Shown here piece by piece: positions 31,242 through 40,300 of a DNA stretch of 48,171 nucleotides (its first letter is position 1; each line of letters begins with the position of its first letter). The position numbers were made by a program, and so were the translations under genes. Location of the stretch: assembly GCA_018382125.1 (NCBI GenBank), contig JAGZQO010000012.1, positions 1-48,171 on the forward strand, written 5' to 3'. The notes under the pieces are model-generated. The model was given only the letters and a program-made list of their open reading frames with translations, did no database searches and was not told the origin of the DNA. Source of the stretch: Collinsella sp. GTDB lineage: Bacteria; Actinomycetota; Coriobacteriia; Coriobacteriales; Coriobacteriaceae.

Positions 31242-33269
31242 CTACGGCCGCTCGTTGGGAGCCAGGCGTTGCATCTTGTTCACGGCCTTGAACTTGGTGA
31301 ACAGCGGCACGTACTCAAAGCTCACGTTGGAGTTCTCCAGGCCGTACCAACGCGCAGGCGTGCCGGCGGCGCGGCGGATGATGTACTTGAGCGTGATGGC
31401 CGTACGCTCGCTGGGCTCCACATCACTTTCGGGCGCCAGAAGCTTACGGATCAGGACGAACTTGAACGTGCCGATGTTACCCGGATCCTTGTAGACCGAG
31501 TAGTCATGCGTCTGCGGCGGCAGCTCGCCGGTGGCAGCCAGGTCCTGAACAACCTGACGCAGGTAGGCATTGACGCGCTGATTGATCTTGTAGCCCAGGT
31601 ACAGATGCACGCGGAACACGTAGTCGGTGCCGAACGTCTCGACCGAATAGGCAAAGGTGTGCGGTTCGTCCATGGTCTCGACATTCACAAACCACCAGGC
31701 GCGGGCGCGCTTGGGATGCTTGTCCAAGATCGAATAGACGATATCGCGGTCGATGTAGTCGGTATGGGTGTCCTTGGTCAGGTACACGACGTTGTCGCTC
31801 ATGCGCTCGTAACGGTCGTCGTCGCGCAGGCGCTTGAGCTGCGGCAGGTAGCTGCGCAGCGGCAACAGCGTAAACTGGCGCTGCTCGACCGCCGTGCCGT
31901 TGTACCAGCACACCATAATGCCCATGATGAGTGCAGCCATGAGGATGGTGAAGTAGCCGCCGTGGAAGAACTTGGTGAGCGAGCTCACGAAGAAGAAGCC
32001 CTCGAGCAAAAGGAAGAAGGCCGCGAAGATCCACGGAGCAACCTTGAGCTTGCGCTCCTCGTGCAGGTAGAAGAAGAGCAGCAGCGTGGTGCACATCATA
32101 GTCAGCGTAATGGCAAGGCCGTAGGCGGCTTCCATATGCGCCGAGTTCTGGAACAGCAGCACCACGATGACGCAGCCGACAAGCATGACGTTGTTGACCA
32201 TGGGGATGTAGAGCTGGCCCTTGGTCTCGGCAGGGTAGAAGACCTGCATGTGCGGCATGAGGTCCAGACGGCTGGCCTCGGACACCAGCGAGAATGCGCC
32301 GGTGATGAGCGCCTGCGAGGCAATGATGGCCGCGACGGTGGAAAGGCCGACGGCAAACGGGCGCAGGCCCGGGGCGAGCATCTGGTAGAACGGGTTGAGG
32401 TCGGCAATGCCCATGAGCTCGGGGTTGGCAGCGTTGTTCATAAGCCAAGCGCCCTGGCCCATATAGGAAAGCAGCAGGCAGCACTTAACGAACGGCCAGG
32501 TAGCGTAGATGTTGCCGCGGCCGACGTGGCCCATGTCGGAGTAGAGCGCCTCGGCACCGGTGGTGGCGAGGAAGCAGCTGCCCAGAATCATGATGCCCGC
32601 GTGGTTGTTGGGGCTCAGCAAAAAGGCGATACCGCGCACCGGGTTGAGGCACAGCAGCACGGCGGGGTGCTGGAAGACAAAGAACAGACCCGTGCCGCCC
32701 AGGAACAGGAACCACAGCGTCATGATGGGGCCAAAGGCGTGACCGATCTTGGCCGTACCGATGCGCTGTACCAAGAAGAGCACGATGATGATGGCGAGCG
32801 TAATGGCGACGACGCGGCCTTGGTCATCGCCCAGCACGGCATGGACCGCCGGGATGGTGCGCAGGCCCTCGATGGCCGTGGTAACGGTAACGGCCGGCGT
32901 GAGGATGCCGTCGGCGAGCAGCGCGGCGCCACCTAGCATGGCGGGGATGATAAGCCACTTGCCACAGCGCTTGACCAGACTGTACAGGGCAAAGATACCG
33001 CCCTCGCCATGGTTATCGGCGCGCAGCGAGATGAGCACATACTTGATGGTGGTCAGCAACGTGACCGTCCACACGACAAGGGAGAGCGCGCCGAGCACGA
33101 ACTCCTCCGTGACGCTTCCGATGCCGCCGTTGCCGGCAACGAGCGCCTTGGTTACATACATAGGGCTGGTGCCGATATCGCCGTACACCACGCCCAGCGT
33201 GACGAGCATCGCCGAGATGCTCACAGGAATCGCAGCGTGCGAAGCTGCCTCCTTGGCCTTTTGTTCCAT
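31242..33269 (-). CDS. kup: Kup-family potassium uptake permease
   Basis: A 675-residue proton-coupled potassium importer of the KUP/HAK/KT family. About 12 membrane helices lie in residues 15-435, with the signature GVVYGDIGTSPMYV (about 25-38) in helix 1 and TIKYVLISLRADNHGEGGIFALYSL near 72. The soluble C-terminal ~230 residues (RYERMSDNVVYLTKD..., VHLYLGYKINQRVN) are the usual regulatory part. Length is normal. The ATG at 33269 has GGGAGGA about 12 bases before it; the upstream TTG overlaps that site. A TATAAT sits at 33305-33310 on the minus strand, giving a short leader. No riboswitch is visible. Confidence 0.95.
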   Translation of the reverse strand: MEQKAKEAASHAAIPVSISAMLVTLGVVYGDIGTSPMYVTKALVAGNGGIGSVTEEFVLGALSLVVWTVTLLTTIKYVLISLRADNHGEGGIFALYSLVKRCGKWLIIPAMLGGAALLADGILTPAVTVTTAIEGLRTIPAVHAVLGDDQGRVVAITLAIIIVLFLVQRIGTAKIGHAFGPIMTLWFLFLGGTGLFFVFQHPAVLLCLNPVRGIAFLLSPNNHAGIMILGSCFLATTGAEALYSDMGHVGRGNIYATWPFVKCCLLLSYMGQGAWLMNNAANPELMGIADLNPFYQMLAPGLRPFAVGLSTVAAIIASQALITGAFSLVSEASRLDLMPHMQVFYPAETKGQLYIPMVNNVMLVGCVIVVLLFQNSAHMEAAYGLAITLTMMCTTLLLFFYLHEERKLKVAPWIFAAFFLLLEGFFFVSSLTKFFHGGYFTILMAALIMGIMVCWYNGTAVEQRQFTLLPLRSYLPQLKRLRDDDRYERMSDNVVYLTKDTHTDYIDRDIVYSILDKHPKRARAWWFVNVETMDEPHTFAYSVETFGTDYVFRVHLYLGYKINQRVNAYLRQVVQDLAATGELPPQTHDYSVYKDPGNIGTFKFVLIRKLLAPESDVEPSERTAITLKYIIRRAAGTPARWYGLENSNVSFEYVPLFTKFKAVNKMQRLAPNERP

Positions 33270-33395
33270 AAGCCGGTTTCCTCCCAACTTTAATGTTCGA
33301 AGGAATTATAGGTAATCGGCCCATGTTTGAATGGCACTGTTTTCCCAGCTAGATAAACATTTATACGGCCTTTAAGCCACCTCGGCGATATGGAA

Positions 33396-33424
33396 TGTGA
33401 CAAAGGGACTGTCTCTTTGTCGCA
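33396..33424. repeat. 29-bp odd palindrome, copy 6 (diverged)
   Basis: The left arm is TGTGACAAAGGGAC; the right arm has two changes (GTCTC and GTCGCA), both leaving G-T pairs on one strand. It ends four bases before the stop of the nitroreductase gene, in the kup upstream region. Confidence 0.8.
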
Positions 33425-33428
33425 TCCG

Positions 33429-34298
33429 TCATTTTCCGAGCCAATTTTTGAACCACCACTCCATGGAGCGGCTCATCTCGGCCATAAAGGGACTCGTGTG
33501 CTTGCGGGTATAGATGTCCACGACGCGCTCCCCCACCACGCGGGCATGCGGACGGAACATCGCGTCCATCTCGGCTACCTGCGCGTCCATAGTCGCAGCA
33601 TCGGCGCGGCAGTAGCGCTCCTCGTGCACCAGGTTCACCACGGGATGCGCAATGGCCGGACGCTCCTTACGGGGCGTGCCGATGATGAGCATCGACAGCG
33701 GCATGGTATACGGAGGCAGATCGAGCAGCTCGGCCACTTCCTCGGCATTCTCGACGATATCACCGATGTAGCAGCTCCCCAGGCCCAGGGCCTCGGCGGC
33801 GACCACGGCGTTTTGCGCAGCGATCACGGCGTCCTGGGCCGCGATGGCAAAGTCACCCAAACCCGGTGCACGGCGGGGCGCCTTGCCCGTGCGCTCGACA
33901 AACTCGGGCTCAAAGCAGCCCACGTGCTCAAACAGATCGATCCACTTGGCATAGTCGACCACAAATATAAGTGCCCAGGGCGCCTTGGCGATCATGGGCT
34001 GGTGGTCGCACAGGTCGGCCAGACGATCCAGCGTAGCCTGCTCGCGAATGCTCACGATGGAATACATCATCATGGCGCCCGCCGACGGCGCGCGACTCGC
34101 CGCATGCAAAATTGCCGCCCGCTGCTCGTCGGTCACCGCCACGGGACGGTCGTCGTCATCACGCGCGAAGGCACGCGTGGAGGAACGGTGCTCCAACGTG
34201 TCCAGCACCGCATTGCCCGTCGTCTCGACCGGATAGCCGCCCGCGTCCATGCCAGCGTCCACGTCACCCGCACTCGTCATACAAGCCCGTTCGTTCAT
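33429..34298 (-). CDS. Nitroreductase-family flavoprotein
   Basis: A 289-residue FMN-dependent oxidoreductase. The start of the fold, LEHRSSTRAF (FMN-binding Arg-Ser-x-Arg pattern, about 36-45), then AILHAASRAPSAGAMMMYSIVSI, AAQDAVIAAQNAVVAAEALGLGSCYIGDI (about 155-185) and PLSMLIIGTPRKERPA follow the nitroreductase family. The C-terminal ~60 residues (VGERVVDIYTRKHTSPFMAEMSRSMEWWFKNW) are longer than in minimal members. The ATG at 34298 follows GAGGATGAGG. It reduces nitro compounds, quinones or similar substrates with NAD(P)H; the natural substrate is unknown. It is transcribed toward kup but separated from it by its promoter, so it is probably an independent unit. Confidence 0.88.
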   Translation of the reverse strand: MNERACMTSAGDVDAGMDAGGYPVETTGNAVLDTLEHRSSTRAFARDDDDRPVAVTDEQRAAILHAASRAPSAGAMMMYSIVSIREQATLDRLADLCDHQPMIAKAPWALIFVVDYAKWIDLFEHVGCFEPEFVERTGKAPRRAPGLGDFAIAAQDAVIAAQNAVVAAEALGLGSCYIGDIVENAEEVAELLDLPPYTMPLSMLIIGTPRKERPAIAHPVVNLVHEERYCRADAATMDAQVAEMDAMFRPHARVVGERVVDIYTRKHTSPFMAEMSRSMEWWFKNWLGK

Positions 34299-34511
34299 CG
34301 CCTCATCCTCGCCAATTCTTTAAGAAGCCTTTACGTTTCCGTGTAATTCCCGTCCATTATCGCGCAGGTCGCCACTACATTGCGCCACACCGTCACACGT
34401 GCGCGTTAATATGGCTGGTTGTTGTGCGCAGACACCAATTGCAGCGCATATCTTGGTAACAATCGGGTAAACCCCCGCTTTCGTACGTTTTAGTTTGTGA
34501 GGAGTCTCAGC

Positions 34512-36812
34512 ATGTTCGCTGCCGCCATCTCGCTCGTCGGTCTTGCGGCGACCGTCTACCTTGTCTTGCGCGAGGCCAAGGCCATTCGCGCTCAGTCGGG
34601 CACCGTTGCCAAGGGCGCCTTCGCCTGGAGCGTCGCCTTTGGCCTGTTCCAGCTCTTTTTGACCGTCTGGGGCGCTATTGGCCTCGTCGCGCAGAACGAG
34701 CCGCTCGCCTTCGTGATGCTCATCCTGACCAACGCCATCCTCACCGGCTGCGCTTGGGCCAGCATCGCCCGCGACTGCATCGCCCCGCGCGTCTTTGCGT
34801 TCGCCGGGCCCGACGCCCCCGCCCCCACCGGCAAGCTCGCCCGCCTGCGCGGAGCCTTTGTGGGTAAACCGCTCGTCGCCGCCGTCCTGTGCCTGCTGCT
34901 CGCCGGCGTCTTTGCGCTGCTGGGCATGGAGGTCTCGTCCAACCACGACTTTACCTGGGTCTACCCCCTGTGCATCCTGCTCGAGTGGGCCATCATCACC
35001 ACGCTCATGGTCGGCCTGTTCTTCCTGTTCCAGCGCCACGGCGCAGCCCCCGCGGTCTTGGCCTTTGCCCTCTTTGTCCTGGGCATTGCCGAGTTCTTCG
35101 TCATCACGTTTAAATCCATGCCCATCCAGCCGGGCGACCTTTCGGCCATCTCCACCGCCGCCGCGGTCGCCGGCACCGGCTACACCTTCTCGATCTCGCT
35201 GTTCTGCGTGCTGTCCATGGGCTTTACCGCCATCGCCATGCTGCTGTGCGAGTACGCCGGCCTGGTGGCACCGCACCGTCAGAAGGGCGCCGCCAACGCC
35301 AAGCGCATGCTGCTCACCAACCTGCTCGTCGCCGTGCTGTGCCTGGGCGGTGTGACCGCACACGTCACGCTCATCGACTACTACAACACCCTCGGCATCA
35401 CCGTCTACACCTGGCGCCCGCTCGAGAGCTACTGGCGCGAGGGCTACCTGCCCGCTTTCATTAGCGCAGCGCAGTCCATCAAGCCGCCCAAACCCGCCGA
35501 CTACTCCGTCGACGATGCCAAGGCCACGCTCAAAAAGTACGCCAAGGCCTATGACAAATCCGACGCGGCTAAGAGCGATGAGCGCGCCGCCGCAAAGGAG
35601 CAGTTCGACAGCGAGAAGCCCACGGTCATCGCCATCATGAACGAGACCTTCTCGGATCTGTCGATCTACCAGAACATGCGCGCCGGCTACGAGGGCCCGC
35701 AGTACTTTAAGAACCTGTCCAACTGCCTCAGCCGCGGCAAGCTCTACGTGAGCGCCTACGGCGGCGGTACCGCCAATACCGAGTTTGAGTTTATGACCGG
35801 CAACTCCATGGCCAACCTGGGCTCGGGCGTGTACCCCTACACCATCTACAACATGGAAACGACCGGGAACCTGGCAGAGCAGTTCAAGTCGCTCGGATAT
35901 TCCACCACGGCCATGCATCCCAACCACGCGACCAACTGGAACCGTGAGAACGTCTACAAGGACTTTGGCTTTGACCAGTTCCTGTCCATCAACGATTTCC
36001 AGGGAGCCGACACCCTGCGCGGCATGGTGACCGACCAGGCTACCTACGACAAGATTCTTGAGCTGCTCGACCAGAACGCCGATCCGCAGTTTATCTTCGA
36101 CGTGACCATGCAGAACCACTCGGGCTACGATACGGGCCTGCTGCCGGTCGATAAGCAGATGCACCTGAATATCGACACGACCGATCTGGACGCCAAGACC
36201 GTCGAGGACGGCACGCTCTCCGATGTCGACGAGTATGTCTCGTGCATCGAGCAGTCCGACCAGGCGCTTCGCTACTTCCTCAACGCCCTGAGCAAGCTCG
36301 ACCGTAAGGTAGTCGTGGTGTTCTGGGGCGACCACCAGCCGTTCTTCCCGTCCAAGTTCAACGATAAGTGGTTTACCGGCGAAGACGATGCCACGCATCA
36401 GGAGCGCCTGTGGCAGACCGACTACATCATTTGGGCTAACTACGACGTTGCCGGTTGCGACCAGACGAGCGAGGTCGACGACCTGTCCACCAACTACCTG
36501 TCCACCCAGCTTATGCAGCTGATTGGCGCCCCGCTTTCCGACTACCAGAAGGCGCACATGACGCTGCGCGAGTCGCTGCCCGCTATCAACTCGGTGGGCT
36601 ACGAGGACGCCAGCCTGCGCTGGGCGCTTTCCTCCAACGTCACCGGTGACGACGCCGATGCCGCAGCCGCCACCAAGGCGCGCGAAGATTACGCCAAGAT
36701 GCAGTACTACGAGATGTTCCGCGACGGCAAGAACGTGTACACCGAGCACTTCCAGACCGAGGCCAACGAGACCGACCCCAACCTGGCACCGGGTACGACC
36801 AAGATCAAGTAG
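34512..36812 (+). CDS. LTA-synthase-like sulfatase-fold membrane enzyme
   Basis: A 766-residue enzyme of the lipoteichoic acid synthase family: several membrane helices in about residues 1-300, a linker, then an extracellular sulfatase-type domain (about 370-680). Metal and catalytic residues are visible: Glu in AIMNETFSD (about 378), the nucleophilic Thr in GGGTANTEFEF (about 420) and Asp-His in VVFWGDHQPF (about 606/607), with MQNHSG in between. It would transfer glycerol phosphate or a similar group onto a surface glycolipid or glycan. The ATG at 34512 has GAGGAG about eight bases before it. The C-terminal ~80 residues are hydrophilic. It is a single gene, next to cell-wall-anchored proteins. 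Confidence 0.9.
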   Translation: MFAAAISLVGLAATVYLVLREAKAIRAQSGTVAKGAFAWSVAFGLFQLFLTVWGAIGLVAQNEPLAFVMLILTNAILTGCAWASIARDCIAPRVFAFAGPDAPAPTGKLARLRGAFVGKPLVAAVLCLLLAGVFALLGMEVSSNHDFTWVYPLCILLEWAIITTLMVGLFFLFQRHGAAPAVLAFALFVLGIAEFFVITFKSMPIQPGDLSAISTAAAVAGTGYTFSISLFCVLSMGFTAIAMLLCEYAGLVAPHRQKGAANAKRMLLTNLLVAVLCLGGVTAHVTLIDYYNTLGITVYTWRPLESYWREGYLPAFISAAQSIKPPKPADYSVDDAKATLKKYAKAYDKSDAAKSDERAAAKEQFDSEKPTVIAIMNETFSDLSIYQNMRAGYEGPQYFKNLSNCLSRGKLYVSAYGGGTANTEFEFMTGNSMANLGSGVYPYTIYNMETTGNLAEQFKSLGYSTTAMHPNHATNWNRENVYKDFGFDQFLSINDFQGADTLRGMVTDQATYDKILELLDQNADPQFIFDVTMQNHSGYDTGLLPVDKQMHLNIDTTDLDAKTVEDGTLSDVDEYVSCIEQSDQALRYFLNALSKLDRKVVVVFWGDHQPFFPSKFNDKWFTGEDDATHQERLWQTDYIIWANYDVAGCDQTSEVDDLSTNYLSTQLMQLIGAPLSDYQKAHMTLRESLPAINSVGYEDASLRWALSSNVTGDDADAAAATKAREDYAKMQYYEMFRDGKNVYTEHFQTEANETDPNLAPGTTKIK

Positions 36813-36839
36813 CGACCAGCTGCGAGTTCATAACTGAAA

Positions 36840-36969
36840 CGTCTGTCCGGGCGGAGACATATAAGGTTCCCTGCTCGGACAGTCCTGCGCAAGACGGGGG
36901 CCACATTAAGTGGCCCCCTTTGCGTGCGGAACTCGCGATGAACCTTACATACCTCCGCCCGGACAGACG
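36840..36969 (-). repeat. Structured intergenic element A (30-bp arms, 70-base conserved core)
   Basis: Arms at 36840-36869 and 36940-36969 match at 27 of 30; read on the minus strand, the three odd pairs are all G.U, and on the plus strand they would be A-C. The core, read on the minus strand, begins ATCGCGAGTTCCGCACGC, contains a hairpin GGGGGCCAC/GTGGCCCCC with TTAAT loop, and ends in GTCTTGCGCAGGACTGT and GAGCAGG. The same core occurs in element B at 42095. It starts 27 bases after the LTA-synthase-like gene. Confidence 0.8.
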
Positions 36970-37025
36970 CCTTGTTGTTGGGACACGGCTTGTCATAGGG
37001 GTATCCGCTGAACATATATAAGTTG

Positions 37026-37060
37026 AAGGCCACGTTATGTGGCCTTCTTTGTTTGCGGAA
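37026..37060 (-). repeat. Partial copy of the element A/B core hairpin
   Basis: GAAGGCCAC (37026-37034), a 5-base loop and GTGGCCTTC, followed by TTTGTTTGCGGAA, match the inner hairpin and one flank of elements A and B. The outer arms are missing. It runs straight into the first array at 37056. Confidence 0.6.
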
Positions 37061-37287
37061 AGTGTGTCCCGGAATTCTTGTCTGGAATGGGATGCAGTTT
37101 CTGCTTGGGACCCGATTGGGAAAGTGTGTCCCACTATTCAGCTGGATTCCGGGATGTATTTTCCGGTTGAAGCTCGTTGGGAAAGTGCGTCCCACTTTGG
37201 GGGCTGATTCTGGGACGTGGTTTCCGGTTGGCTCTCATTGGGAAAGTTCATCCCATTTCTCGGCCTAATTATGGGACGCAGTTTCCG
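37056..37287. repeat. Array 1: four 61-62 bp units of inverted GGAAAnTGCRTCCC motifs
   Basis: Units start at 37056, 37118, 37179 and 37240. Each is 48 bases: a 16-base motif such as GGGAAAGTGCGTCCCA, about 16 variable bases, then the inverted motif, such as TGGGACGCAGTTTCCG. A 13-14 base linker ending in a CTCATT-like sequence separates units. The motif therefore alternates in direction about every 31 bases. No protein gene fits a 62-base period. It lies downstream of the wall-protein gene. Confidence 0.9.
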
Positions 37288-37310
37288 CTTGCGGAGTCTC
37301 CACTCAACAG

Positions 37311-37349
37311 AAAACCCGGGTGGCCTGTTTTTTGGCTACCCGGGTTTTT
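37311..37349. terminator. Terminator of the wall-protein gene (works in both directions)
   Basis: AAAACCCGGGT (37311-37321) pairs with ACCCGGGTTTT (37338-37348), with GGCC/GGC inside and T runs on both strands. It lies 27 bases after the stop of the wall-protein gene. Confidence 0.88.
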
Positions 37350-37375
37350 GGGTTGTCGATATGTTCGACTGGCTA

Positions 37376-40300
37376 CTAGTGGGTCTTGCGGCGCTTGATC
37401 AGCATGATGAGGGCTATCACTACGAGCGTTGCTCCCGCTGCTGCTGCGGTGGCGACTAGGGCGAATGTTTGGTCGCCGGTGTTTGCGAGGTTCTTCGCTG
37501 TGGTCGTAGTCTTGACCTTGGTGTCGGTCTTAGCTCCGTTGTCGGACTTGGGCTTGTCCGGGTTCGTCGGGGTCTCAGGAGTCTCGGGGTCCTTTGAGCC
37601 TTCGGAATCGGTTGGGCCGGCGGTGTTTACCAGCGTATGGTCCAGGAACTTCTTGGCGCCCGCACTTGCCTGTGAGAACAGGCGGCGCGTGCGGATCGGG
37701 GTGGCGTTCACCGTTGTGGGCGCCGTCTCCTCGGCCTCGATATTCACGAGCGTCGTGCCGGTGTCGAGGCCCACGTCGTTGTATCCCACGTGGCAGTAAT
37801 ACTGCGCACCGTCATCGTCTGCGGTCAGGTCAATCTCGAGCTTTGAGGCCGTTCCAGCCGCGAGGTTGCCATCGGCACCCACGAGCTTAAACTCTGTCTC
37901 GCCGCGGCCCTTGCGGTACCACATATAGGTCGGTGCCAGCCCTGTTTCGCTATCGTCGGCACCGAGTTGCTTCACATGGCCAATCGCCGAGAGCGTCAGG
38001 TGGCTTCCCGCCGCGCGCTCAACCGAAGAGTCGTATCCAAGATCCGACCCCTCCGCAGCATCCGCCGCAGGTCCGCTCACGGTCATCGTCATGCCATCGG
38101 GCATGGTCTTGACCGTGATGATTGCCGAGCGAATACCTGTTTCGGTCGTGGATCCGTTCTTAACGGCGGCGATGGCGAATCGATACTCCGTATTGGGCTG
38201 CAGCCCATCCCACTTGAGCGAGGTCTGCGTGTTGTCGGCAATCTTCCAGCTATTGACGACCGCATCCGCCGCATTGCTCTGCAGCATGCCCACGCCGTAG
38301 CTAAAGCCACTCTTGTTTGCGAGTACATCATCCCAGCTAAACGTAACGCTGGTCGAATCGACGGCGTTTGCCGTAAAGCCCGTCACGGCCGGCGCGTCGG
38401 GCATCTCGACGTCCTTAACGTCATAGCCCACGATCCAGAACTGGTCGGTGTCCTTGGTGCCGAGCTTGTCGCCCGAGTCTGCCTCGAACTTGTCGACATC
38501 CACCGCGTTGACGCCCAGACGCCACACAAAACCGTACTTGCCCTGCGCGGCCTCGGGCAGGTTGTCGACGGTGCCGCCGTATTCGGTCGATTCACTCGAG
38601 GAGTTACCCGTAGTAAAGCCGGCGTTGGCACCAAAGCACAGGCCGCCAAACAACTCGTGCTTTGCGAGCTTCGCGCCCATGACAACGCTGCCGTTCAGCG
38701 TCAAGCCGAGCTCGAGCTCCTGCTCCTTGCCCTCCTCGACTTCGATGGTCTGCTCAATGCTCGCCCCCGACTGCGCGGCGGCGCCGTTAAACCCATCGTG
38801 CGTGTAGGCGCGCGTTACGCCAGGCTTGCCCAGGCCAAAGGAATCCCCAACGGGAGTCTCGCCGTTGAGCGTCGTTTGATAGGTTCCGGGTTCTCCCGAC
38901 CGGTTGGTCAAAAAGTAGCTGAGCGGCGTCATATTGTGCTGTTTGGCAATGCGGTCATAGGCCTCGACATTAACGACCGAGGTCTGCGCGCCGAGCGACA
39001 CGGGCGCCGCCATCACGCCCTTGCCACCAGTTTCCTCATTTTCGATCTCATACTCGTAATAGACCATCGGAATCGTGTAGAGCACGGCCTTGTCACCCTC
39101 GCCGGCATGCGACTCATAGCTTACGCTTGCGCTGACCGTGCGCTCGCTCCGGTAGTCATAGCATCCCTCGGCGGCAAAATCGACTGAAGCATTCATCGCG
39201 ACCAGGGGCGGACCGGTCTGCACCTCGACGGCAACGCCCAACTCGGCGCCAATGGTATAGCCCTGGGATGTCCCCGTGCCCTTTTCCTCTCCGTATGACG
39301 TGCCGCCCAACACCAGATAGCCGTATGCCTGCTCCAGATCCTCAACATAGGGCGCATCCTGCAGCACGGCAAGCACGCGCGGGTTGGTATAGACCTTGTA
39401 GCGGTCCTTGTACGTGATCTTGACGCTGTCGTTGTCGACATCGGGCAGCGCGAGCGAGATAAATGTGCCGTAGGTAGTGCCGCGACGGTTGCTCTCGCTA
39501 ATCACCTGCTCCTCGCCGCGGCGCACCTTTCCGTTCTCGTCGAGCGAAAAATGCGAGGCGGTCATCCAATAGTAGTCATCGTTCTTGCGCAGGTCCTCGT
39601 CGCGGTGCTTGCCCACCACGGCGATAAAGCTCTCGTTATAGCGGTCCGAACCCGAGACGCTGCCCGCCTTGACGTCGCTGATCCACACCTGTTCTATACC
39701 CTTGTGGTCATGCTTGTTGCTGCTGTTGTATTGCTGACCGCTCATGCTCATGGTTCCGACCATGGACCCCAAGCCCTGAGCCCCGCTCTGTGCCGTGTTG
39801 CAGGCAAAGTCGCGGAACACATCGCCGCCCACGAGCACCTCGTCAACCGCCAGCTGCTCGGACAGGCCGTCAAGGTTGGCAGTGGCAAGGGCAATAGGCG
39901 CCAAGGTGCACGGATAGCGCTTATCCTGAGCGCTATCCTTCCATGCGCTGTTGGGCACATGCATCAGCCCATAGGAGGCGAGGAGCCCGTCTCTGTATTC
40001 CTTACAATCGGAAAGCTTGAACTCGCCAGACTCCGAGTCAAAATACGCGTAGCGGTACAGCGCGCCGTACAGCCCCTTGCTGCCGTCAGAAGCGCCGTAA
40101 TCAAAAGCGCTGCGTTGCCAGTCATAGCCCGCAAGAATAAGGCCCGTGACAGTTTCACCCGTCTTCTTTCCTTCTTCATCGTAGGCGGCAAACGTGCCGA
40201 ACGTCGCATTCGCAGCGACCATGTTCTTGCCGTTCGCGGAGAGGGAGATTGCGCCCGCGTCGCCCAGAGCATCGACATGGACGAGCGCACCCTTGGATGC

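Noticed and set aside
29184..32936. A 1250-codon open frame on the plus strand opposite the kinase and kup genes
   Set aside because: It is an antisense frame made by the GC-biased codons of kdpD and kup, with His/Arg/Gln-rich composition and no ribosome site. The minus-strand genes have clear families.
33270..33428. A c-di-AMP (ydaO) riboswitch upstream of kup
   Set aside because: A TATAAT at 33305-33310 would leave a leader of only about 28 bases, and the conserved ydaO motifs are not visible.
34320..36749. An 809-codon minus-strand frame opposite the LTA-synthase-like gene
   Set aside because: Gly/Asp/Val-rich antisense frame with no recognisable domain. The plus-strand gene has an intact catalytic set.
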